DNA of 64,000 bases from Lunularia cruciata (lineage: Eukaryota; Streptophyta; Marchantiopsida; Lunulariales; Lunulariaceae), in contig OX419755.1 of NCBI GenBank assembly GCA_948567375.1, positions 4,221,001 through 4,285,000 on the forward strand, given 5' to 3'. The notes beneath the pieces were generated by a model that did not search any database, was not told the origin of the DNA, and worked only from the letters and a program-made list of their open reading frames with translations. Of the stretch, positions 9,443-20,094 are shown piece after piece; the first letter of the stretch is position 1; the number at the start of each line of letters is the position of its first letter. The translations under genes were made by a program, and so were the position numbers.

Positions 9443-11785
9443 ATAGCCTTAAGTGATTGCTCTTGTATGGCAACCCAATCCCCCACTCATAATAGATAAA
9501 ATCTAGCTGACATCTCTTGATGCTTTGCACAACCCCCTCTAATATAATGAAAGCACCATTGAGGAAGTAAGAGGAATAAGAACAATGCTAACTTGTCTAA
9601 TGGATCACATGCCGAACGATCAAGTGGTAGGCAAAAAGTCTATCTAGCCTCATCATCAAGTGTACGTGATAGCCTATTGAATAGATATGGACATGGAAAA
9701 CTAGTCTTGAATAACCCTAAAATACAATCTTCTTGAGATACTAACCACTCTCACAACTTGATAGGTATCCCTAAAATGATCAACAAAGGAATAGAGGAGA
9801 CGTGCATAATCCCGAGTGTCACCATTTTTTATGTGTTTACTCGCCTCACATGAGTATCCCAAGTGGTCCAATCAAAGTCCTTGTGCCTCCATGGATCTTT
9901 ACCCCTTGCAAAGTAAAGCGTAGGTAACACACCATCATGGTGTATCTCTAGCCGCTTTGGGTGGCTCTACATAGCGAAGTGTAACCATGGCTAGAGCAAG
10001 AATAACAATTGTAACACAAGATGCTTCTCTTAGTATCTCCCCATACTTGCAAAACCACAACTTCTCACATCCTTAAAATGAGTAAATATTATCTCTCCAA
10101 ACCCTAAAAACTATAAATTTTCAATTCACATCTCAAAACATTTCACCTAAGTTCCCATGGAACTCTATCATGAATACCAAAGAATTTGAAATGAAAATTC
10201 TCCAATCCATCACTCTCAATATGAAAAATAATCACTCTAAACTCTAAGAATCCTCATAACTTTCTACTCTATTCTCCATAACCTTCAATCTAGATACCAA
10301 ACTGAATAGAAAAATGGACAAAATCTACTATTTACTCATGTGATATATCCGGGTGAGCTCTCCAAAAATCTATAATCTCTTTTCTCTCATCTCTCATTGC
10401 CCCTCTTATAGATATAGATAAGGAAAGTAAAATGAGCAAGGATGAGGCAATCAGGAAAGAAGACACAAAATGGGGCTAAACCCATAGTATTTGCATGAGA
10501 ATCGCTTGTATAGTATTACCATTCTATATGATTATGAATCATCATTGGTATGGTATTAACATTATAATTGGTATGTTATTATTATATTATCATGATATAT
10601 TTTGTATATCATTATTGTCATACTATTGGCATGAGAAATCTATCATCTTGCACCCATGAATGAGACACTTGTTTCTTAGTAGTTGCGTGCATGCTAGGCT
10701 CTAAAGTTTGTCGGATTCATGAAAAATTACACATACTCAACCATTTAGCAACTGACAAATTGGTGGAAGTGAGCTCTACATCTATTACATTTATCAAGCA
10801 AAAATTCAACTGTATTAATCTAATACTTTAAACAACATATCCAATTACATCAACATTGAGCAGCGACAAGATCTAAGTAGTCAAGGCGTAAATCAGAGTG
10901 CAATTCACTTTAACTAATCACTCCATATTACCCATTGGAGTCCATGGGAAAATCACAAAAGTAATCTTCACACATAAGATTGAGTTCAATTTATCTTAGA
11001 GATCTTAATCAAGATCAGGTCTAGGAACAACAATAGCAAACAATAAATAACCTCATGAATCCATCAAGATCTTAAAAATCATAAATTAAGAGAGCAAAAA
11101 ATTAATATAATATAGATATTGACAATTCAAGCTTGAGACAACTTAATCCAATGAATCCATGAATATCCATTGCATTGCGTGGACGTCAATCTAGCATAAT
11201 ATGCACTTATAACTCGGAGAAGGTCCAATTTGCATTAATCTTTTTTAATGAAACTAAAAATTAATAACATATTGATAGAAAGCGTAAATTTTACATTTAG
11301 ATAAGTGGAGGAAGTTGGTTTTCTAATTTATAGATGTGTATAAAATTATTATTTTTTACTAAATAGATTTGAATTTTTTATTATTTTTGTTATTCTAAAT
11401 TTTTTTTATCTTGATTAATAAAATAATAATGATAATTAAAGATGGAAGTAAAATTTAAAAAAATAATTATATCAAACCATTATTTATTTTATTTTTATAA
11501 AATTTAAATTATTAAAATAAAATTTTAGACAAGTAAATATTTATATTATTATTATTATACGAAAATTATTTTATATATTCGATATAATTTTATAAAATAA
11601 TAAACTAAACTAAAACATATTAAAAAATTTAAATTAAAAATTATATCACTATAGATAAAATTTTATATTATTATTCCACCATTTACGTAATAGTCTATAT
11701 AACATTATAATAAGAAAATACTTATCATTATCAAATTATTGATTCAGGAAATCCACACGATGACTAATGCGCACCTCTTCTCGTT
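9443..11785. other. Intergenic DNA, no gene recognised; very AT-rich between about 11230 and 11750
   Basis: No intact coding region is visible. On the minus strand at about 9830-9740 a short stop-free stretch (DTRDYARLLYSFVDHFRDTY) looks coding-like and could be transposon-derived, but is too short to name. From 10500 to 10640 there are imperfect TATTATCAT-type repeats. The block around 11230-11750 is almost entirely A and T, typical of decayed plant intergenic DNA. Confidence 0.6.
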
Positions 11786-11850
11786 GTACGGCACGATGGG
11801 GTTTGCCCCTTCTTGTTATCCTACGCTACGCGGTAGCTTTTTCTTCCCCG
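11786..11850 (+). repeat. Dispersed hairpin-bearing short repeat, copy a
   Basis: The segment GTACGGCACGATGGGG-TTTG-CCCC … CTACGCGGTAGC matches a short motif found at several other sites in the window (13427, 18397, 23697 reversed, and shorter versions at 35985, 37329, 52483, 54869 and 55167). A GGGG/CCCC mini-hairpin replaces the GATGGG/CCCATC hairpin of other copies. Confidence 0.5.
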
Positions 11851-13405
11851 TGAGATAGGACCTTTCAAGTCCAGCAGGAAAATGAAAGAATATAATGTGA
11901 TTACTCCTGATATTAAGTGCCAATTAAGACTCACTTGCCAGTCAATCTAAAGTGGGTCTTGGCGAGTCTTTCTGTCAACTTGGGTTAAGTCGAGGTGCCA
12001 AAAGTGGCTTATTGTAGTATACCGTATAGGAAGTAAATTTTTTTTGGGAATTTTTTACTTTTGTACAAATACTTCAAATTCTATTTCAAAGTTAAAATAC
12101 CATTCTGAATGAGTTTTGTAATAGATACAAATAGCTATGTCCCTTGAAAGGTTATTAGATGAATTCTCAGTTATTCTAAAGACAAGCCAAGCTATAAATT
12201 GTAGTAGCCTCTTAATAACCTATCATTGGTAGTATATGATCAATCAATGAGCATATAGTTGAACCCAGAATATATAGATGGTAAAATATTCAGAAAGAAT
12301 AAACTTCTTAAATCCAGAAACCATATGTGAATATTTTCTTGGATAAAAGTCTCTTCGTAAATTACAATACCAGATCAGATCAGATTGACAAATACTTTTT
12401 GAGAGCTTGAAGCAATAATTGATAAGGCACACGAGATATTACAAGCAAAAAAAGACTATTTTAGTGTTCCAAAAGAAAAGACTATTTTAGTGTTCCAAAA
12501 GAAAGGATTGAAAAGCGTTTTATCTATAATAGATAAGGGCTGTGGCATATATTAACAAAATACCATAGTAAAAAGTGTCCAATTCTTAGTTTGCTTTGGT
12601 TTGATATTCTGGCATAAATTCTGGTTTGATTGATTATGAAAATTTTATTCTAGAGCTGTAGATGAGAAAATAGGATTTGTAAATGTAATGCCCATAAATT
12701 GGGAACTGGTGCGGGGTATCACCACAATGGGTCGTTTAAAAAATGGGATTGAAGGGTAATTACGGGTACCTGTAAAAGAAGTGGACATTTCAATAGCAGT
12801 ACCAGTAAAAATTCATCGGGTAATACTATTTTCATTTTCTGAAAACTTAGGCCAATCTTTTCCTGAAGGGTTCAAAGGGTTCTGGATCACCCCATAAAAT
12901 TTTACGGGAAATGAGAAAAGTAACCCATAAAAATTTAAGGAGCTACAAATATTGTCCATAACACCCAAGTACTCCCCCGCTTCTTTTTTCGGAGTTTTTG
13001 AACGTGTTGTTAAAAAGTTTTATGAGTACCCGAAACCTGTTTCTGAATACCATTATTTTGGGATGATATCCCAAATGTCAAGGGCCCCCTCCCAACCCTC
13101 GGGCGGGTTGCCCAAAACATCCAGCAACTTGGGCCAAATCTTGGTATGAGCTTTGGATTATATTGTCAAGCTCTCTATCAAGCTTCCCATTCTAGAAGAA
13201 GACAAGAACGGGAAGTGGAATTTTTATTTGATAACCCATCATGGATATGGCTTTTTGTACCAACTACAACACTCATTGAGAATAGTACATCAACTTCGAA
13301 GCAGGAATTACAAGGGTTTTGCATAAAACTGTTGAAATAAAGGTGCTTTTATATAGTTGCTATATGCTATTATAGCCTACAGAAAATCAATAGATGGAAT
13401 TCCTT
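11851..13405. other. Intergenic DNA without a recognised gene
   Basis: I see no gene. A perfect direct repeat of about 26 bp (AGACTATTTTAGTGTTCC plus AAAAG) occurs twice in tandem at about 12453-12504. Short open frames near 12952-13340 have no recognisable protein character. Confidence 0.6.
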
Positions 13406-13500
13406 TCTAGGTTTTAGATTAAATACGGCTTGATGGGGTCTTCCCATCCTTCGTGTTTGCTACGCGGTCGCCTTTTACCTCTCTAGGTTAGATTAAATAC
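13406..13500 (+). repeat. Dispersed hairpin-bearing short repeat, copy b, flanked by direct repeats
   Basis: A 55-bp body (13427-13481) starts GGCTTGATGGGGTCTTCCCA and ends with CTACGCGGTCGCCTTTTACC. It contains the inverted pair GATGGG / CCCATC. It is flanked by TCTAGGTTTTAGATTAAATA at 13406 and TCTAGGTTAGATTAAATAC at 13482. The flanks look like a target-site duplication of about 19-21 bp, so the body appears to be an insertion. Confidence 0.6.
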
Positions 13501-15035
13501 AAAAGGCATTTCTATGAACTCTTGTCCTTGGCATTTACAAGAACTCTGGCCGACTCCAAAATGTTCAACCTCTTCTCCTCTCTACAATGTTTACAGAAAG
13601 CTCATCTTAAAGATGCGTTGATTCTCTACGATTCCCGCAGCATTGAGGTTAGGACTATTGTAGGAAGTATAACAGTCAAATATGCTAGGCAATATCCTTT
13701 AAATTGAATTGAATTGAATTACAATGATTTGGATCATAAGTTTAGTGGTTTGTATACACATCACTCAAAATAATTTTCAGACGCAAATAGGAACATTAAG
13801 TGAGTAGATGACGGAGAAGAGCAGGATAAGATATTCTAAAACATTTTAAGTTCAACTAGGATGATGTTTCTCATGAGGGTCACATGAGAATGTATATGTA
13901 TATAAAGGTAGATCAACTTGTACGCGTTGGAGATAGCAACTACAAAAATGAGAGTAGGATCTATATTTCGTGTGATATGTATATAAAGGTAGATCAACTT
14001 GTAAGCGTTGGAGATAACAAAATTGAGAACAACATTTAAATGTCCTGTTACACCCAGTGATTATGTCCAGTGTGATGCTCTGGTGGTGTAAATACATGAA
14101 AACTATATTCATACGGTTGAATAGATGTCAGTACATGCAGTCTGTAAGCAATTAACTATAAACTGTAAGGGAGATTCTTTTACGCACGACTTTGTTGCAC
14201 GGTGAAACTGGTGGTTGGGGAAGAAAATTAGGATTGCAACAGTCAGTAAATTTCTTTGCATACATTTTCAACTTGCTGCACAAAATGCAGGTTGATGTTG
14301 AACTGGATCTTGTTTTACTTGAAGCTATTCACGCGGCTTCATGTGAAGATGTGTCAATTAGGCCACGAGCCAAACAAGCAATCAACAACATAACATCATG
14401 GTAAAGATGGGATCACTAGCACCGTACCTCTTGGTCTTAAAATCGCCAGTTACGTGTAATAGCGTGGTGGACAAAAGCCTCAATATGTCGTCATTATAGA
14501 CGTTCTCCACCAAGAGTTGAGGTCCAATTCTGATCATGGGGATCCAAGAACTCGTGAGATCTTGTTAAAGTGGTGGTCTCAAGAGGACCTTGAGCACCAC
14601 CAAAGAGAGCTCTAAGTTGCAGTCCACGAGACGCCGCAGCAGGCCAAGTATATAGATATTTTGTGATTGAGGTGGTTCCTTCACCACCTCCAACAGGCCC
14701 AGTATTATCATTAGAGTTGAATTATTATAGTTTCTGTGCTAAGTAACCCTTTGTGTCTTTACATGCTCCGGTCTAAGAATCGCAGTCATCGGTAACTATG
14801 ACACAATCGCATAACCTTCATCAGCTGATTTAAAATCACATAACCTTTGTTGCGTTGCTTAACTTAACGTACTCAGTTGCAACATGTGCAACATTCCAAA
14901 GAAGCAAGGGACAACTTTACAAATTTTAATACACTTACAACATTGGGCTATATCGTCGATGTATCACTTGGTTATAGAAAAAGGGAACTCCGCAGTAGAA
15001 CTACTGAAGCCGAGTCTGCCCACAGAGCTATGAAA
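13501..15035. other. Intergenic DNA with unassigned short open frames
   Basis: No gene is recognised. A 71-codon frame at 14192-14404 ends EAIHAASCEDVSIRPRAK and onward; the part from 14289 follows a plausible splice acceptor (AAAATGCAG) and could be a terminal exon remnant, but I cannot name it. Another short frame at 13522-13707 has no family signature. Confidence 0.4.
13897..14021 (+). repeat. Two-copy direct repeat, about 81-bp period
   Basis: The 43-44 bp block beginning TGTATATAAAGGTAGATCAA occurs at 13897 and again at 13978, with few mismatches. It ends with GCGTTGGAGATAGCAA in the first copy and GCGTTGGAGATAACAA in the second. Confidence 0.75.
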
Positions 15036-17519
15036 TCAACTTATATAAGAAACAGATGAACCCGAAGACGGGGAACCGTAGCCGTAAGAAGTTTGTGTCT
15101 CCGGAGGCTGTGAGAGTCCTCTCTGTGGATTGTAGTTCGGGGCGGGCGCAGAAGGAGGAACTGTTGACTGTTGTGAGTACGATGGTGTCGTGCCTGGGGG
15201 TGGATTATATCCAGAGCTCCTGTAACCAGTGTGCGGTTGTAGGGATGAGGTGCTTTAAGAACCCGGTGCTCCATTCATATTCTCCAATGGGGCACCCGGG
15301 ACTCCTGGGGCTACGGGAGCAGAGGAAGTACCTGGAGGTGAAGGAGCTGACGACCTCATAGGTCCATTCGAATTCATTACACCGGAACCTGCTGGCGGTC
15401 TTGCGGGCGGAGGAGGTGTTCTAGACTGTGGAACGCCTGTCGAAGGTCCGTAACCTTTCAGGAAAGTGATCGCACGATAAACGGAATGATCAGAAAATCC
15501 AAGTTTGTATATAAAAGGTTTTAATCTCTAATTAAGTTTCCTTGACCTTGTTTTGGGTCTAAACATTGAATGTCGATTAAAGTTAATGTAGCCTTCTTCA
15601 AGCTAATACTTAAACATCATACATCTCAAGAATCGGCCATATCAGGACTAGGATGGACGCCGCAGCTCAGTCTAGTTTCTCTAAGTGGACAGGATACTGA
15701 AGTTGATTTTGAAAGGACAAGAGGTATGTCTTTCGGGTTGTACGGCTATGCCACACCACTTAAGAAAGACCTACCAGAGATGAAATGAAGAGAAAATGAC
15801 GAGAAGAGAAGACGGACAGCTTCCATACCTGTTGATGGAGCCCCAGGAATTGGTAAAACAGGAGGCCGGAGAGTTGGCAATCTTGATGGTGGAGGTGCTG
15901 CTGAATTGGTTGAACCTGGTACTGGAAGCGGTAGTGTCACACATAATTCCCTTTATACGAATCTTCATGAAAGAATTTGAGATGGTCAAAGTCTCAACCC
16001 GAGGAGGGGTACTTTACCTTGTGTTTGTATCCGGCTCTGTGCTGTTTCCTCACCTCTGGCTGTAGACACCAACAACGGACTGACGTGAATTTTTAGAAGC
16101 GTGGGAAGGTGTCACTGTCGATTAACATTCAGTTACAGACAAGAGGAATCGTCTGAAACCGAATAAAAGACAATTCGATGTCCAAGACACCAACAATACT
16201 AGTAACTGCTGCCCCAAAGCAGGACGCCGTCAGAGCATAGCAAGCATATATAATACTTACAGAATCTTGCATTAAATAGGTGTCGCAATAATCGCAATAG
16301 TACCTGCACCAAGTTGTGAGGCATTTAGATGGAGTACAATCTGCTTTGGAGTAAAATGCCCCAGATACTGACGAATCCCACTCATAAGAAAATAGTACCT
16401 ATAATGACATGAAACTGAGATAGGTAGGCTCTTTACTAAATGTAAATGGCGAGGATGGAAGAAGCAAAGAGTTAAGAGTCGACGAAGAACATGGAGAAGA
16501 GAACGAAGAGCAGAGGGAGAGCATCAGAGAAGAGCGAGAGAATGAGAGGAGCAAGTAGCTAGTGTAGTCCGGGGCAGGAAACAGTAAATACGTAATATAC
16601 AAAGAAGAAAAAGACAAATGCAAAATTGTGGAACTTCGAGGGCTGTGTGGCTAATTGAGGAAGGACATAGAGGTCGGAGGAAACAAAACGAGACATCGGA
16701 GGTCTCATTGTGCTCAACCGACGGAAGTCATGTTACCCCAATGAGCTTCGAAAGAATGTATTCGAAGTCTGGAAGCAAGTATAGAGTTCATTCGTCCAAC
16801 AGCCACTTTTTGTCAATTACTCCTGAGAACACTCACAAAAGCCCGAAAATTCTCAGTTCAAATGGGAAAAGAGTGTAATGATAGTAAGCTGGCTGTCGTC
16901 TTAGAGTAGATTCTCTCACATAATAACTCAGAGCATGGTCTGCTTGGACTTGGAAACTTGACAGGAGCTTAATTACCATGGCGGATGCTCATTTCCAACC
17001 AAACTTGATGTGGATGTCCTAATGGCCTAATATAAGGACTTCTTCCAACGAAACCTGGAGTTATGCCAACTTTAAGTTATTAGGTTTCAGAATAGGTACA
17101 GAATAGAGAATTGAAGTATTCGTTGTGGACGTGTATCAGAACGATGCAAGATGCACTTTTCTTGCAAACTTAAAACAAGAAGCACATTGCTCAGAATGAA
17201 CCCAACAGTCCGGAAATAAGGAGCACGAGGATCAATTTTGCCCGCCAATAATACTATCATTCAGTCAAGGTGCACCCATGATCATACAAAAACGTTGAGA
17301 CTCAACTTACTGTTATCTTATTTTATTACAACGAAGATGCTAAGATTCAGCAAGTGCATCCGCATGTGCATTCTGCACAATCCGAAGCTGACGATGAGGT
17401 AAGGTGCAAAGTAAACCCTAAAAAGGTGTGGAGAGACAAGTCAGAGAAAGAAGAGAGATTTTTCCTAAGACATAATCTAAACAGAACAGCGTAATTTCGG
17501 ACCCAGACTCACCACGGCA
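15036..17519 (-). pseudogene. U1 snRNP C (U1-C) gene copy, decayed
   Basis: U1-C is the zinc-finger protein of the U1 snRNP that helps recognise 5' splice sites. Minus-strand exons: ATGCCGTG at 17519-17512 (donor GTGAGT; tentative); 16303-16261, YYCDYCDTYLMQDS; 16059-16018, PEVRKQHRAGYKHK; 15950-15829, a Pro-rich exon with RPPVLPIPGAPSTG; 15454-15036, Pro/Gly/Ser/Tyr-rich tail. The C2H2 ligands (two Cys, two His) are all present and the exon borders are GT-AG. Two defects: the exon for the usual NVR-YYQQFEEQQ helix is absent, which leaves the next exon out of phase, and a TAA at 15255-15257 cuts the tail, after which clear low-complexity coding sequence continues to a TGA at 15036. Retained introns indicate a duplicated gene rather than a retrocopy. 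A divergent working gene is less likely. Confidence 0.72.
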
Positions 17520-18396
17520 TATTTGAATGTACAGAAGAAAGCTTTTGAAGAAGCTTATGTCAATCGTTCATAGAAATCCAGGCAAGCACACTGGAATACT
17601 GTGCAGACTGTGCATTCAGGTGCAGCCAATGATTGCTCTAATTGCTCGTAACTTCCCCTAGATAAGGAAAATTGAATGAGCGCAACCACAAGTCATCCTG
17701 ATTATTGTTCCTGCGAACAACTCCAGTTTCCTAGCCGACACCAAAGTGCAACACAGCGCTAGAAAATGCAAAATAACATTTCCCTGTTGAGCCAATTAGT
17801 CTCTTTGGACTGAATGGCACTCCGGAGGCTTTTCTCTATGGTTGTCATCAACTCTTGAGCTTGACCTGGATTTTCTCTGAAAACTGGTTCTCTGATTCTT
17901 CTCCTCTGGAATATACTCCAACCCTTCTCATCGGCTCATCATATTGTTGTCAGTATTCTACTGTATGTTTGTGTGTGCATGGTCACTCCACCCAACCACG
18001 AGATCTGTTGATCTGAAAGTGCTAACGGGAGTCATCACGAGCCCAAATTCACCTCTCCAAAGTACAGTGAGCTTGCCCATGACATTTCTCGTCATTCCTG
18101 TCTAGCTGTTGATGGGTGTACTTGAAGGTTTCTAGTCCTATCCTTTAGTGCCTTCTCTTATTCTTTACCTTTCTGAATGGCTAACCTTCAAGTGGTCAGG
18201 AAAAACAAAGACAGAAAATTACAAGTTTCCAAAAATTTGTAAACTTGCTGGCGTAGTTTACAAGGAAAACTATCCCATTCACCTGAAATGCATACTATCT
18301 CACAAAAAGCTCAAATTATACTAAACTTTAGTAACCTGTTTGAAGTATCCGATACTATTGGGGATTAGCCCCATTTACTTCTTATGTTTTACCTTC

Positions 18397-18458
18397 GTAC
18401 GGCTTGATGGTAGGTCTTCCCATCCTTCTTATTGTCCTACGCGCAGTCGCCTTTTCCC
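18397..18458 (+). repeat. Dispersed hairpin-bearing short repeat, copy c
   Basis: The copy runs GTACGGCTTGATGG through GGTCTTCCCATCCTTCTTAT to CGCAGTCGCCTTTTCC. It is the longest and clearest copy. The inverted pair GATGG / CCATC is kept. No convincing flanking direct repeat is visible here. Confidence 0.6.
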
Positions 18459-19110
18459 GGTTCCCATTACAGATGTTTCCGCGAAACAGTCTTGGGAAAT
18501 CGAGATGGTGCAAAATTGTATAAATTTTCATGAAATCAGCGTAGGGACATAGAGCCAATCACATGCGACCTGTACCTCCAAGACCATGACATAAAGCGAA
18601 GTCATTGACCACAGTGCTACAGTATATGTTATCATGTAGTTCGATATGTGATTTATTGAATCATTAATGGTTAATTCAAGGATTCAATCAATTACATGAG
18701 TTATGGGTGATAAATGATGATCACTCAGCGTTTTATATACCTTGCCCTCTCGACGGTGTCGAGCATAAGCCGGAACGCAACGAGGGCTATAGCTTCAAAT
18801 ACAAAGATATTTCTTGAGGTAACCATGTCTGAAATCTGCTCCATAACCAACTAGCTGTAAACAGTACTGATATCTAATGAACACATCAAATCCTAAGAAC
18901 ACACCAACTTTCATTCAAGAGATGTGTTGGTTTAACCATGCTTAATATCTGCTACATGTTATCAAGTAGATCTATACAACACATGCTTGCATAGTGGAAT
19001 ACAGAACCCGTTGACACATTGAGGCAACCTAGTAAAGATAAGTATCAATTATATAGAGAGATAAGCGCGCTTAGATCTGCATGCCAGGGTTACCATGATG
19101 TTGATGATGC

Positions 19111-19495
19111 ACTGGTACCTGGAATGTATTGCGAGGGCAAGCAAATATAACCTTGAGAGAGTAAACATGCCGGTGAGGACGAGATAAAGGTGTTATGATT
19201 ATCGCATGAAGATGTTAGTGCATAGGACATAAACTGCTCGAGTCTCAAACTATTATGAGACACCCAGAAGCGAGTGTATAAGGGCTGGGATTAGGTCGAT
19301 AGAGCATGTACCTGTCAGTATTGCGAATGCGAGCAAGTGTGACTAGTTATCTTCTTCTCAACTGGCTACCCAGTTCACCCGTTGAGAGAGAAACGTGACT
19401 GGAGCACAAGATAATGTTCTGATGACAACATGAAGATGTCAGTGCAAGTAACTGCTCGAGTCTCAAATGTTACGACACAACCCGGGGTGAGTTTC
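19111..19495 (+). repeat. Degenerate tandem duplication of about 195 bp
   Basis: Two related units can be followed by shared landmarks in the same order: GTACCTG then ATTGCGA (19113 and 19308), TTGAGAGAG, CATGAAGATGT, and CTGCTCGAGTCTCAAA (about 19233 and 19450), then GCGAGT or GTGAGT. The units differ by many substitutions and small indels, so the duplication is old. Confidence 0.55.
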
Positions 19496-20094
19496 TCAGC
19501 ATTGGAACTTACGAAATAATTGAAAAGCAGAATCGGAGAAGTTGCTAGCATGCCAGGTATTTTCGATCAATAGAAAGAACATAGAAAACATATAGACACT
19601 GCAGGTAGAGAGTAGTGATAACGAAAGCATAGGAAGCATTGCCAGTGGAAGATGTTAGTGAGAGCGAGGAGCAAGCTTATATAGCAAAGATCAATCCGAC
19701 TGGAAAACTGTAGTGGGCGAGTTTGAGCGAGTTGTATAAAAGCTTGAGCTCTGCATATAAAGTGGGCAGGCTTGTACAGGTGTGCAAAAACGATAGATTC
19801 TAGTGGTGCCTTAATCCCTATACAACACATACATATAGAGAACACACCAACTATCATTAGCTGAATCTAAAAGAATCCTCGACAAACTTCAGAGTACACT
19901 CCTTCATTCCACTCTTCAATGAACTTTGATGCAAGGATCTGAAGGCTGAGTGGGGTAAAGTGAGAAACGGATTCTCAAACTTTTCCTCGTAGCAACTTTT
20001 CTTGCATTTGTGGAACTCACAGATTTGTACAATCCTCTGAAAATGTGTTGCTCTGACCATCCTGTCAATCTACGACGAAGTGCCATTATCAAGC

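Larger units (their letters stand above)
17520..20094. other. Intergenic DNA between the U1-C pseudogene and the amidohydrolase gene
   Basis: No coding region is recognised. It holds dispersed-repeat copy c (18397-18458), a degenerate tandem duplication (19111-19495), and repeated short phrases such as AACACACCAACTWTCATT near 18900 and 19842. These suggest several rounds of local duplication. Confidence 0.6.

Noticed and set aside
13427-13481. tRNA- or rRNA-derived sequence
   Set aside because: No anticodon arm, T-loop GTTCRANNC or recognisable rRNA segment is present.
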